DNA from: Streptomyces plumbidurans
GTDB lineage: Bacteria; Actinomycetota; Actinomycetes; Streptomycetales; Streptomycetaceae
DNA length: 64,000 bases
Direction: 5' to 3'
Assembly (NCBI RefSeq): GCF_019857225.1
Contig: NZ_JAFJSY010000028.1
Span: 79,761 to 143,760, forward strand
This document shows positions 25,561 through 34,023 of the stretch, piece after piece. Within the stretch, counting starts at the first letter, position 1. The number at the start of each line of letters is the position of its first letter. The notes beneath the pieces are model-generated. The model saw nothing but the letters and a program-made list of their open reading frames with translations. It searched no databases and was not told the DNA's origin. A program made the position numbers and the translations under genes.

Positions 25561-26691
25561 TCAGCAGGCCCCCTTCCATGGGGTCCAGTCGCCCAGGTAG
25601 GCGGCGCGGGTGGCCGACGCGGCCTGCTCGCGGGTGAGTTGGGGCCGGTTCTCCGGGACCGTGATCACGGCGCCGGGGCCGGTGTTGTGGTACTCGGCGA
25701 ACCGCTGGCTCTGCCACGGGTACGCGTCCGACATGTTGGTGTAGGGCGCGACCGCGTCGATCCCGGCGCCGAGGTGGGTGTCACGGACGACGAGGCTCGG
25801 GCGGGCGGTGGTGTCGGAGCTGGGCACCCAGGGGCGGGCCAGCTTGTAGGCGGCGTCCGGGGCCTCGCTGCTCACCCGGCTCCGCGTCACCAGGTAGCCG
25901 CGCGGATCGGCCACCGCCGTGGAGGGCGCGAAGACGAAGCCGTAGGGGGGCGCGGCCAGGTCGGTGCGGTCCAGGGTGCGGAAGTGGCACTGCTCGTAGA
26001 CCGCGGTCGCCCGCCCGAAGACGAAGTCGACGTCGCCCTCGACATAGCAGTGGGCGTAGTACTGGCGGGCGAAGGTGCCGAGCGCCATGGTGTCGGCGTA
26101 GAGGGTGTCCTGGTGGCCGAGGAAGCGGCAGTGGGTGAAGGCGCTGCGGTCTCCCTGCACCTTGACGGCCACCGCCTGCGTTCCCGTGATCTCCGGGTGC
26201 TGGGCGCGCAGCCAGTCGTTGGCGAAGGTGATCCAGCGGGCGGTGAATCCGTCGGCCTGCACGGTCGTGGTGGCGGACCCGGTCGTGCCGTAGGTGCCGC
26301 CGCCGGGCTTGGGCGTGCCGGCCGCGTTGTCGTACACGATCACGACGTCGCGGGGGTCCTCGGAGGCGCCGATCCAGGTGGCTTCGGTGCGGGTGGTGTC
26401 GACGGCGACCGTCTCCCGGTAGACGCCGGGTGCGAGGACGAGGGTCCGGCCACTGCCGCTCGCCGCCGTCACGGCGGCCTGGACGGTGGTGAAGTCGCCG
26501 CGGCCGTGCGGGTCGACGTAGAGGGTGCCGGAGGTGAGACGGCGTCTCGGGGAGCCGTAGCGGCCGAACGGGCGGGGGCCGCGGGCCGCGCGTGCGGGGA
26601 CGGCCGCGAGGCCGAGCGCGGCGGTCGCACCGGCGCTCGCGACGAGGAATCGCCTTCTGGGCAGGGGTGGTTGAGGTCTGGGTGCGGGCAT
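25561..26691 (-). CDS. Exported pectinesterase (CE8), copy 2
   Basis: A 376-aa CE8 pectin methylesterase. Tat signal PRRRFLVASAGATAALG. TVQAAVTAASGSGRTLVLAPG opens the beta-helix. Catalytic blocks are GTQAVA, LGHQDTLYADT and YVEGDVDFVFGRATAVYE. It shares long stretches with copy 1 (for example AAYKLARPWVP and APYTNM.DAYPWQS), so the pair arose by duplication but has diverged at the termini, perhaps for different methylation patterns. It is downstream of the PL1 lyase gene, after a terminator-like hairpin. Confidence 0.92.
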   Translation of the reverse strand: MPAPRPQPPLPRRRFLVASAGATAALGLAAVPARAARGPRPFGRYGSPRRRLTSGTLYVDPHGRGDFTTVQAAVTAASGSGRTLVLAPGVYRETVAVDTTRTEATWIGASEDPRDVVIVYDNAAGTPKPGGGTYGTTGSATTTVQADGFTARWITFANDWLRAQHPEITGTQAVAVKVQGDRSAFTHCRFLGHQDTLYADTMALGTFARQYYAHCYVEGDVDFVFGRATAVYEQCHFRTLDRTDLAAPPYGFVFAPSTAVADPRGYLVTRSRVSSEAPDAAYKLARPWVPSSDTTARPSLVVRDTHLGAGIDAVAPYTNMSDAYPWQSQRFAEYHNTGPGAVITVPENRPQLTREQAASATRAAYLGDWTPWKGAC

Positions 26692-26746
26692 GCTGAAGCT
26701 CCTTGGGTGTGCGGCTCGTGCGGGTACGTCCTCGTGTGGGGGGGTG

Positions 26747-26770
26747 GGCCGGGACGGGGGTGTCCCGGCC
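26747..26770 (-). terminator. Hairpin between pectate lyase and pectinesterase genes
   Basis: GGCCGGGAC (26747-26755) and GTCCCGGCC (26762-26770) form a perfect 9-bp stem with a GGGGGT loop, 18 bp beyond the PL1 lyase stop. It could separate transcripts or stabilise the upstream message. Confidence 0.7.
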
Positions 26771-26788
26771 GGTGCGGATGGGGTTGCG

Positions 26789-28102
26789 TCAGTGCAGGCG
26801 GCCCGCGCCCGCGCGGTGGTCGACGATCCCGGGGACCGCCCTGACCGGGTCGATCCGGGTGCGCAGGGTCGGCGTCCAGCCCGCGCCGGACCGCAGGATC
26901 TCGGTCGGCACCTCGGCGTTGTGGACGGCGATCAGATCGACCCGCTTGCCGTTGACGTAGTTGTCGTCGGCGGTCAGCGGCGAGTCGTTCCACCGCTTGA
27001 GGATCGTCCCGGCGCCGATCCCGTCCGGCAGCGTGAACGCGTTGTGCTGCGCGACGAGTTGGGACTCCATGCCGATCCCGTAGCTGTAGCCGTAGCCGTC
27101 CTTGGCCACGAAGTGGTTGTTGTACGAGTCGACCTGCCCGAAGCGGACGCGCGGGGCCCGCTCCACCAGGTTGGAGAACAGGTTGTGGTGGAAGGTGACC
27201 TTGAGGTGGCCGCGGTCGACGGCGGCCGTGGAGGCGCTGTCGCTGTTGCCGATCAAAATCGTCTTGTCGTGGTCCTCGAAGACGTTCCAGGAGGCCGTGA
27301 CGTAGTCGGCGCCCTTGACGATGTCGAGCTCGCCGTCGTGCTGCTCGTAGATCCGCCCGTAGTAGCTCGGCAGCGTGCTGTCGGGGTGGTCGCCGTCGGT
27401 GAACGTGTCGTGGTCCATCCACACGTGCGTGGAGCCGTAGACGACCGCGCTGTCGTACTCGGAGTTCCAGTTGCCGTCGGCGGTGTCGGTCGGGTCCCAC
27501 TGCGGGAAGCAGTCGAGCGGGCTCTCGAAGGCGAGGTTGCGCACGATGACGTTGTCGACGTCCTTGATCTGCAGGCTGGCGCCGTTGAAGCCGGCGTTCC
27601 TGCCGACCCCGATGATGGTGGTGTTGGCGGGCACGGTGGCCTTGATGTACGCGTCCTGGTTGGCGGCGGAGGCGCGGCGCAGGCCCTCGGGGCTGTCGTC
27701 GGGCTCGTCGTCCAGGGTCTTGTCGTGACCCCACACCGCGGGGTCGTACGTGGCGAGATAGGCGTCGAAGTCGTAGCCCGGCACCTGGAACGAGTCGCAG
27801 CTCGGCCCGTCGGCGTCGATGACGCCCTTCACCTTGATGATCTTCGGTGCGCTGCCGCCGTCGGCCAGGGCGGCCTTGAAGCCGTCCCAGTCGGTGACGG
27901 TGTAGACGTGTGCGGCGTCGGCGGCCGCGCCGCCGGTGGTGCCGGTGCCGTAGGACCCCCAGCCGTCGTTCGCGCCCAGCACCTGCCGGGCGGGGTCACG
28001 GTGCTGGTCGTGCGCGGCGGCCGTGCCCGTCACGCCGAGCACCAGGGCGGTGCATCCCACGAGCGACGCTATGACGCGTCCATGACATATCTGTGTACGC
28101 AC
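26789..28102 (-). CDS. Secreted pectate lyase (PL1)
   Basis: A 437-aa exported lyase of polysaccharide lyase family 1. A Sec signal ends at TAAAHD. NTTIIGVGRNAGFNGASLQI and NVIVRNLAFESPLDCFPQWD are the early beta-helix. VWMDHDTFTDGDH supplies calcium ligands and FHHNLFSNLVERAPRVRFG carries the catalytic arginine (RxPR-type) loop. It cleaves polygalacturonate by beta-elimination. The GTG at 28102 has GAGGAG 9 nt upstream. The long upstream open frame overlaps the esterase gene and is artefactual. Confidence 0.93.
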   Translation of the reverse strand: MRTQICHGRVIASLVGCTALVLGVTGTAAAHDQHRDPARQVLGANDGWGSYGTGTTGGAAADAAHVYTVTDWDGFKAALADGGSAPKIIKVKGVIDADGPSCDSFQVPGYDFDAYLATYDPAVWGHDKTLDDEPDDSPEGLRRASAANQDAYIKATVPANTTIIGVGRNAGFNGASLQIKDVDNVIVRNLAFESPLDCFPQWDPTDTADGNWNSEYDSAVVYGSTHVWMDHDTFTDGDHPDSTLPSYYGRIYEQHDGELDIVKGADYVTASWNVFEDHDKTILIGNSDSASTAAVDRGHLKVTFHHNLFSNLVERAPRVRFGQVDSYNNHFVAKDGYGYSYGIGMESQLVAQHNAFTLPDGIGAGTILKRWNDSPLTADDNYVNGKRVDLIAVHNAEVPTEILRSGAGWTPTLRTRIDPVRAVPGIVDHRAGAGRLH

Positions 28103-28119
28103 TGTGCGGCTCTCCTCGG

Positions 28120-28926
28120 TTACGCGGCCGGTGTGTCGGTCGCCTCGGGCCAGGTGATCCAGGACGTCGGAATCTCGTCGTGCAGCCGGACGACGTCGCG
28201 GGGCGCGAGTACCCGGGTGCGCAGCAACTCCCGCGCCACGAGCCGCGCCACGGCGATCGCGCCCGGCGGATTGAAGTGCGTGTTGTCCTGCTCGGTGGCG
28301 GTCCAGTTGAAGTAGACCTTCGTCTCCTCGACCCCGAGCCTCTGCCACAGCGCCAGCGACAGTGCCTCGATGTCGAGCAGCGGCACCCGCTCCCGCCCTG
28401 CGAGCGCACGCATCGCCGCCGGATACTCGCCATGCGTCGGTACGGCGTTCCCGTCCGCGTCGAACCTGCGGCGCTCGACCGGAGTGGCGAGCACGGGCCG
28501 GGCCCCGTGCGCCCGCGCTCCCTCGATGTACAGCCGCAGATACTCCTGGTACGTCGTCCACGGCTCGGTGTACCGGGTCGGATCCTCGCTCTTCTCGTCG
28601 TTGTGCGCGAACTGCACGAGGAGAAAGTCCCCGGGCCGGATCAGGTCGAGGATCGCATCGAGCCGCCCCTCGTCCACGAAACTCTTCGAACTGCGCCCGT
28701 TCACCGCGTGATTGGCGACAACAAGGCCCTTCCGCAGAAAGAACGGAAGCGCCATGCCCCACCCGGTCTCGGGAGCGGCATCCGCGTATTTCTGCGCGGC
28801 GGTGGAATCACCGGCGATATAGAGCGTGCGACGGCGCGACGCCGCCTGCGCGTTGCCGACGCCCGAAAGGGCGAGAGGTACAGCGGCGGCTGCCGCCAGG
28901 CCGACCTGTCTTCGAGTAAGGGACAC
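28120..28926 (-). CDS. Exported rhamnogalacturonan acetylesterase (SGNH, CE12-like)
   Basis: A 268-aa esterase. Tat signal SLTRRQVGLAAAAAVPLALSG. SGNH blocks are YIAGDSTAAQ (serine), NHAVNGRSSKSF (glycine/asparagine), VQFAHNDEK and DNTHFNPPGA (histidine). It removes acetyl groups from rhamnogalacturonan I. I prefer the GTG at 28926, with GAAAGG 7 nt upstream, over the in-frame TTG at 28941. The stop is 17 bp before the PL1 lyase gene, so the two are cotranscribed. Confidence 0.88.
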   Translation of the reverse strand: MSLTRRQVGLAAAAAVPLALSGVGNAQAASRRRTLYIAGDSTAAQKYADAAPETGWGMALPFFLRKGLVVANHAVNGRSSKSFVDEGRLDAILDLIRPGDFLLVQFAHNDEKSEDPTRYTEPWTTYQEYLRLYIEGARAHGARPVLATPVERRRFDADGNAVPTHGEYPAAMRALAGRERVPLLDIEALSLALWQRLGVEETKVYFNWTATEQDNTHFNPPGAIAVARLVARELLRTRVLAPRDVVRLHDEIPTSWITWPEATDTPAA

Positions 28927-28967
28927 ACCAGTACCTTTCAAACATAGGTTGGAGGAGCTTGCCTCTT

Positions 28968-29005
28968 AGGGGCGCGGGGAACTGCGCGACCAGCCACAAC
29001 CGACC
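28968..29005. repeat. Common Streptomyces intergenic repeat, copy 2
   Basis: AGGGGCGCGGGGAACTGCGC followed by GACCAGCCACAACC. It nearly matches 19558-19591. It lies just downstream of the solute-binding-protein stop and just upstream of the esterase gene, so it may end the ABC operon transcript. Confidence 0.6.
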
Positions 29006-29039
29006 GGCAGTCCCCCACAATCAGCAACCACCCGCAACC

Positions 29040-30377
29040 TCAGTGGTTCTGCTTCCAATCCCCCTGCGCCTTGTTCAACTGATCGGCGAGCGTGTCCAGA
29101 AAGTCCTTCACGCTCATCTTCCCGAGCAGCACCTTCTGGAAGTTCGGCTCGTTGTCGGACTTGGAGATCGTGTTCCAGTCCGGCAGGTAGTACGGCAGCT
29201 GCACGATCTTCGTGCCGTCACCGTTCAGCGCTTGCGCCGCGAGCTTCGTGGGCTCCGACTTCTGGATCCACGCATCCCCTGCGGCATCCGTGTTCGCGGG
29301 AATCTGCCCGGCGGACTCGTTGAACTTCGAGTTCTCCTCGTGCGAGACGGCGAACTCGATGAACTTCCAGGCGGCCGCCTTGTTCTTGCTGGACTTGAAC
29401 AGGCTCATCCCGTCGACCGGGTTGGAGACCTGCACCCGAGTTCCGTCGGCCTGCGTCGGGTTGGGCAGGCCCCGGAACTTCCCGGCACCGAGCGCCTTCA
29501 GATGGTCCTGGTACGAACCGAGGTTGTGGCTCAGCATTCCGATGGTGCCGCTGTCCCACTGGGCGACCATCTTGGTGAAGTCGTTGTTGACGTCAGCGGA
29601 CGGGGTGTCCTTCTTGTAGAGCGCGACGTACTTCTCCAACGCGGCCACGTTCTTGGGGTCATTGACCGTCGTCTTGTCCCCGTTCCAGAACGAGGTGATC
29701 CCGCTCTGGCTGTACGCCGCGTCCAGCGCGGGCGCGATGGATCCCTCACCGCCGCGAATGGTGAACCCGAACTCGTTCTTGCCCTTGTTCGTGAGCTTGT
29801 CGGCGGCCGTGTAGAACTTGTCCCAGGTCGTCGGCGCGTCCAGACCGGCCTTCTTGAACAGGTCGGTGCGGTACCACAGCGTTCCGTTGTTCGACGAGGT
29901 GGGGATCTGGTACAGCTTGTCGCCGCCGCCCGCGGCCTTGCTGCTGTCCACCAGGTTCTGGCTGAGCTTGCCGTTCAGCGAACTCTTCGACAGCCGGCTG
30001 TCCAGCGGCTCCAGCGCGCCCTGCACCGCGACCTCGGCGAGCATCGCGGTGCCCACGCCGCCGACGTCCGGGAGCCCGCCGCCCTGGATGGCGGTGTCGT
30101 ACTTGGACTGGGCGCTCGCGGCGGGAATGCCGACGTAGTTGACCTTGATGTCCGGGTTCTTCTTCTCGAAGTCGGCGATGATCTCCTTCCAGATGTCGGT
30201 GCGGACACCGCCGTTGTTGTCCCAGAAGGTGATCTCGCCCTTGCCGGAGCCCTCGTTGCCCTTGTCCCCCGCGCTTCCGCTGCCGTCGTCGCCGCAGGCG
30301 GTGGCGGTCAGCGCGAGCACGGAGCCCAGGGCGACGGCGACGGCCGCGCGCCTGCTTCTGCGGATGCTGCTCTTCAT
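29040..30377 (-). CDS. ABC sugar-binding lipoprotein
   Basis: A 445-aa extracellular solute-binding protein (family 1). Signal peptide with lipobox LTATAC. GEITFWDNNGGVRTDIWKEI is the typical start of the first lobe, and AAWKFIEFAVSHEENSKFNES the usual late segment. It should capture an oligosaccharide for the MalF/MalG-type permeases at 34.0-35.8 kb. The split position (gene last in the operon rather than first) is unusual. No ATPase gene is present, so a shared MsiK-type ATPase elsewhere is expected. The start at 30377 is where the signal peptide begins. Confidence 0.9.
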   Translation of the reverse strand: MKSSIRRSRRAAVAVALGSVLALTATACGDDGSGSAGDKGNEGSGKGEITFWDNNGGVRTDIWKEIIADFEKKNPDIKVNYVGIPAASAQSKYDTAIQGGGLPDVGGVGTAMLAEVAVQGALEPLDSRLSKSSLNGKLSQNLVDSSKAAGGGDKLYQIPTSSNNGTLWYRTDLFKKAGLDAPTTWDKFYTAADKLTNKGKNEFGFTIRGGEGSIAPALDAAYSQSGITSFWNGDKTTVNDPKNVAALEKYVALYKKDTPSADVNNDFTKMVAQWDSGTIGMLSHNLGSYQDHLKALGAGKFRGLPNPTQADGTRVQVSNPVDGMSLFKSSKNKAAAWKFIEFAVSHEENSKFNESAGQIPANTDAAGDAWIQKSEPTKLAAQALNGDGTKIVQLPYYLPDWNTISKSDNEPNFQKVLLGKMSVKDFLDTLADQLNKAQGDWKQNH

Positions 30378-30426
30378 TGGTCGGCTCTCTTCTTCTGGAC
30401 GGACGGACATGCGAAGTGGTCGGGGG

Positions 30427-31926
30427 CTACAGGGAGTTGATGCCGAAGTGCGTGAAGGTCGCCGCCCCGGCGTGACCCGTCCCGGTGGGCGCCAGCGCGA
30501 ACAGGCCGAGCAGGGCGCCGACCCAGCGCCAGGGGGTGGCGGCGAACACGGGTCCCGAGGGGCGCGGGCCGTCCCCGAGGTCGTGGAAGAAGCGGCAGCG
30601 TGCTCCGGCGCCGATCTCGATGCGCAGGCGTACGCGGTGCCCGGGGGCGGGCAGCGGATGGGCGGCGTCCCGTTCGTGCTCCGCGACCGTCTCGGCGAAC
30701 CGGTGAACCAGCCGGACCGTCCCGTCGGACTCCCGCTGGAGCCCGATCCATTCGTACGCGTCCCCGATTACCGCGAGTCCGGCGCGTGCTCCCGGTTCCT
30801 CGCTGTGCAGGGTGAGGTCCACCTCGACGGCGGACGGGGTGCCGGGCAGGCGTTGGGTGAGGATGTTCGGGAGCCGGCGCAGGTCGTGCGCGTCGGCGGA
30901 GCGGACGCAGGTCAGTCTGAGGCCGTCGCCGGAGTGCTGAGTGGCCCAGCCCGCCCGGGGGTTGGCGGTCCACGACCACTGGCGGCCGAAGCGTCCGCCG
31001 GGGAAGTCGTCGTCGGTGGCGGGCGCGGCGGGCGGTTGCGGGGGCAGCCCGGGATTCTCGTGCGCGGCGACGGGGGCGCCGTCGTTCCCGATCACCGGCC
31101 AGCCGTCCGCACCCCAGCGCATAGGCTGGAGGTGCACGACCCGGCCGTAGGCGCCCTTGTGCTGGAAGTGCAGGAACCAGTCCTCGCCGGACGGGGTGCG
31201 CACCCAGCCGCCCTGGTGCGGCCCGTTGACGTCGGTGTCCTTCTGCTCCAGGACGATGCGCTCCTCGTAGGGCCCGAAGAAGCCGCGTGAACGCAGGGCG
31301 CCCTGCCAGCCGGTCTCGACACCCCCGGCCGGGGCGAGGATCCAGAACCAGCCGTCGTGGCGATAGAGCTTGGGGCCTTCGAGGGTGAACCACCCCGGTA
31401 TCCGGTCGCCGTCGACGATCACCTTGCCCTCGTCGAGGAGTTCGGTGCCGTCGGGGTGCATCCGGTGGCCGGTGAGGCGGTTCTTGACGCCGGAGCGTGA
31501 CCTGGCCCAAGCGTGCACGAGATAGGCCTCGCCGGTCTCCTCGTCCCACAGCGGGCAGGGGTCGATGAGTCCCTTTCCGGCCTTGACCAGGTGCGGGCGG
31601 GTCCAAGGGCCGCGTATCTCGGGGGCGTTGACCTGGAAGATGCCCTGGTCGGGGTCGCCCCAGTAGATCCAGAAGCGGTCCTCGTGGTGCCGGATCGAGG
31701 GTGCCCAGACCCCGCCGTCGTGGCGTGGGGTCCTGAACTCGGCGGCGGGTTCGAGGCGTTGCAGGGCGTGGCCGATCAGCGTCCAGTTGACCAGGTCGCG
31801 GGAGTGCAGCAGCGGCAGCCCCGGCACGCGGCCGAAGCTCGACGCGGCGAGGTAGAAGTCGTCGCCGACGCGGACGACGTCCGGGTCGGACCAGTCGGCG
31901 TTCAGGACGGGGTTGGTGTACGTCAC
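30427..31926 (-). CDS. GH43-family glycoside hydrolase
   Basis: A 499-aa intracellular glycosidase with the five-bladed propeller of family 43: YTNPVLNADWSDPDVVRVGDD (catalytic base Asp), GLIDPCPLWDEETGEAYLVHAWA (pKa-modulating Asp) and FTLEGPKLYRHDGWFWI (acid Glu). A C-terminal beta-sandwich follows (from about residue 320). There is no signal peptide. It most likely releases arabinose, xylose or galactose from imported side-chain oligosaccharides. The GTG start at 31926 overlaps the preceding stop (GTGA). Confidence 0.9.
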   Translation of the reverse strand: MTYTNPVLNADWSDPDVVRVGDDFYLAASSFGRVPGLPLLHSRDLVNWTLIGHALQRLEPAAEFRTPRHDGGVWAPSIRHHEDRFWIYWGDPDQGIFQVNAPEIRGPWTRPHLVKAGKGLIDPCPLWDEETGEAYLVHAWARSRSGVKNRLTGHRMHPDGTELLDEGKVIVDGDRIPGWFTLEGPKLYRHDGWFWILAPAGGVETGWQGALRSRGFFGPYEERIVLEQKDTDVNGPHQGGWVRTPSGEDWFLHFQHKGAYGRVVHLQPMRWGADGWPVIGNDGAPVAAHENPGLPPQPPAAPATDDDFPGGRFGRQWSWTANPRAGWATQHSGDGLRLTCVRSADAHDLRRLPNILTQRLPGTPSAVEVDLTLHSEEPGARAGLAVIGDAYEWIGLQRESDGTVRLVHRFAETVAEHERDAAHPLPAPGHRVRLRIEIGAGARCRFFHDLGDGPRPSGPVFAATPWRWVGALLGLFALAPTGTGHAGAATFTHFGINSL

Positions 31927-32768
31927 TGGTTCACCGCCTTGCGCACCAGTGCCGCCGCTTCGTCCGGGCCCAGGCCGCCGTCGGCGACCACGGTGACCAC
32001 GCGCCGCACGACCGTCTCACCGGGCGGGACCGGCAACCGGGCCTCGTGCGCCAACGACGAGCCCACGCCCGGGTATTCGGCGGCGCGCACGAACCACGGG
32101 TCTTGGCGGGTGGCATCGGTGGCCCCGGCGAAGACCAGGGTCCAGGTGCTGCCCGCGAGCGCGAGCCAGTCGGCCCGGGTGCCGTGCACCTCGGTCTCGC
32201 CCTCGCGGTCCGCGGTGAAGACGTGCGGTGCCAACTGCTCCTTGCGGGCCCGCCAGAAGAAGCCGCCGTAGGCGGCGCCGGGGCGTCCGTTGGTGGCGGG
32301 GCTGCCGATGGAGAGCAGGCCGGGGGTGACATTGGTCAGGGAGAAGGTGAAGTCCAACGCCCAGGCGGTGTCGGTGAGTTCGGTGGCCGCCACGGTGCGG
32401 CGCTCGCGCAGCAGCTCGGCGCCGGACGCCATCCACCGCAGCTCCTCGACGAAGCCGCCGGGTTCGCGCAGCTGGAAGGAGGTGTGGCGCTGGGCGCCGT
32501 GGTTGTCCAGCTCGGTGGGGCCCTGGTCGCGGACGAAGGTCCGTCCGCCCCAGAAGTTGTGACCCTCGACGTCGGGAACGGCGACACCGACGCCGAGGTG
32601 GTGGGTGTGGTCGGCGGGGCTCAGCTCGGTGACCGCCGTACCGGCCAGAGTGGTCACGGGGTGCAGATACGGTCGCGGGGAGAGCCGGGCCGGCAGCTCG
32701 GGCCGGGTGACGCAGCGGCCGACCGGGCGGCCCGCGACGCGCAGCACGGGCGAGTCGTTGGTCGTCAT
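31923..32768 (-). CDS. DUF6807 (PmoA-like) protein
   Basis: A 281-aa protein of the DUF6807/PmoA-like family. ADHTHHLGVGVAVPDVEGHNFWGG and GAQRHTSFQLREPGGFVEEL are its histidine-rich signatures. Family members usually sit with Gfo/Idh oxidoreductases and glycosidases, as here, and are thought to act on sugars, but no reaction is established. It overlaps the oxidoreductase stop by one base (TGATG) and the GH43 start by four. Confidence 0.8.
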   Translation of the reverse strand: MTTNDSPVLRVAGRPVGRCVTRPELPARLSPRPYLHPVTTLAGTAVTELSPADHTHHLGVGVAVPDVEGHNFWGGRTFVRDQGPTELDNHGAQRHTSFQLREPGGFVEELRWMASGAELLRERRTVAATELTDTAWALDFTFSLTNVTPGLLSIGSPATNGRPGAAYGGFFWRARKEQLAPHVFTADREGETEVHGTRADWLALAGSTWTLVFAGATDATRQDPWFVRAAEYPGVGSSLAHEARLPVPPGETVVRRVVTVVADGGLGPDEAAALVRKAVNQ

Positions 32769-33910
32769 CAGGTGCTCACCTCTTTCGGCAGGGCCCAGGT
32801 GGCGCCGAGTTCGGAGTAGAGGGCGAGGGTGTCGGCGCAGGCGGCGACGAGCCGGTCGACGCCGTCGACGACCCTGCGGTCCTCGTCGGGCACGTCGTGC
32901 CAGGCCCCGGCCGGCAGCGGGGCCGGGTCGGGCGCCTGTCGAATCGCTTCAACGACCGTCATGAAGGCCCCGGTCGAGGCGGGAGGGACCAGCAGCGGGG
33001 TGCCGTCGGTGAGGTGGCCGACCAGGTTCTCCAGCAGGTCGGTGCGGCCGTACGCGTACTCCTCGGGTCCGTGACCCGCGCGCTGGAGCAGGACGCGGTC
33101 CTGCTTGTACCAGAAGGTGATGCGGCCGCTGGTGCCGTGCACCACGACATACGGTTCGCCGGGGTGCTCGGCGCACAGGGTCGCGGCGACGGTGACCGGG
33201 ACGCCCCGGGCGGTGGTGACGCGTACGCAGGAGGTGTCGTCGGACTCGATGTCGTTGGCGCGCCGCAGCTCCAGCTCGATGCCGGTGACGTCCTCGTCGT
33301 GGATGGAGCGGCCCAGGGCGAGGGCGGTGGCGACCGCGTGCGCGAGGGGGTTGGTCAGCACGCCGTCGATCACGTCGGCGCCGTGCAGGCGCCGCCTGCC
33401 CGCCCAGGGCGCGCGCCGGTAGTAGGACTGCGCGCGCGCCCAGGCGCCGGCCCCGCCGATCCCTACGACCTCGCCGATGGCGCCCTCGTCGGCCATCGCG
33501 AGGATCGCGGGCACGGCCAGGGAGCCCAGCGACTGGAAGCCGATCTGGCAGGCGACACCCGCTTCGGCGACCCCGTCGGCCATGCGGCAAAACTCCGCGA
33601 AGGACGGTGCGGGCGGCTTCTCCAGGAGCAGGTGCACCCCCCTGCGGGCGGCCGTCAGCGCCAGGTCGGTGTGGGTCGGGATCGGTGTGGAGATCACCGC
33701 GATCCGGGCGCCCGTGGCGTCGAGGAGCGTCCCGAGGTCGGCGGACTGCTCGGGTGTGCCGAGCCCTTCGGGGATCTCGTCGGCGGCCAGCGGGGTCAGC
33801 TCGCAGATCCCGGCGAGCCGGACGACGCCCTGGTCCTCAAGGCGGCGGATGTTGTCCAGGTGCCGGCGGCCGTGGCCGCGGGCGCCCGCGAGGACGACGG
33901 GTACGGTCAT
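32768..33910 (-). CDS. Gfo/Idh/MocA-family oxidoreductase
   Basis: A 380-aa NAD(P)-dependent sugar oxidoreductase. The Rossmann part starts VPVVLAGARGHGRRHLDNI and includes the EKPPA motif (LLLEKPPAPSFAEF). The C-terminal alpha/beta domain follows (HGADVIDGVLTNPLAHAVATAL). It probably oxidises a sugar or glycoside released from the imported substrate, in tandem with DUF6807. It is preceded by a 38-codon ORF whose stop overlaps its ATG. Confidence 0.88.
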   Translation of the reverse strand: MTVPVVLAGARGHGRRHLDNIRRLEDQGVVRLAGICELTPLAADEIPEGLGTPEQSADLGTLLDATGARIAVISTPIPTHTDLALTAARRGVHLLLEKPPAPSFAEFCRMADGVAEAGVACQIGFQSLGSLAVPAILAMADEGAIGEVVGIGGAGAWARAQSYYRRAPWAGRRRLHGADVIDGVLTNPLAHAVATALALGRSIHDEDVTGIELELRRANDIESDDTSCVRVTTARGVPVTVAATLCAEHPGEPYVVVHGTSGRITFWYKQDRVLLQRAGHGPEEYAYGRTDLLENLVGHLTDGTPLLVPPASTGAFMTVVEAIRQAPDPAPLPAGAWHDVPDEDRRVVDGVDRLVAACADTLALYSELGATWALPKEVST

Positions 33911-34023
33911 GGGTTCCTCCCCGCGCCCGCCATGTCCGGGCCCATGTGGCGCGCACCGGCGGGCACCGGCACGTCGGCCGCTGCCAACACCCCGCTGTGC
34001 ACCGCGAGTCGACGCAGTCTCAT
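33907..34023 (-). CDS. 38-aa small ORF coupled on both sides
   Basis: ATG at 34023 overlaps the stop of the upstream permease (ATGA), and its TGA at 33907-33909 overlaps the ATG of the Gfo/Idh gene (ATGA). The product begins MRLRRLAVHSGVLAAADVP and has no recognised domain. AAGGG before its ATG and GGGAGGAA before the next gene are plausible ribosome sites. It may be a real small protein or simply a translated relay that keeps ribosomes on the message between permease and oxidoreductase. Confidence 0.5.
   Translation of the reverse strand: MRLRRLAVHSGVLAAADVPVPAGARHMGPDMAGAGRNP

Noticed and set aside
28103..28762. Long upstream extension of the PL1 pectate lyase
   Set aside because: It lies antisense to nothing but overlaps the esterase gene in another frame of the same strand; the signal peptide and ribosome site place the start at 28102.
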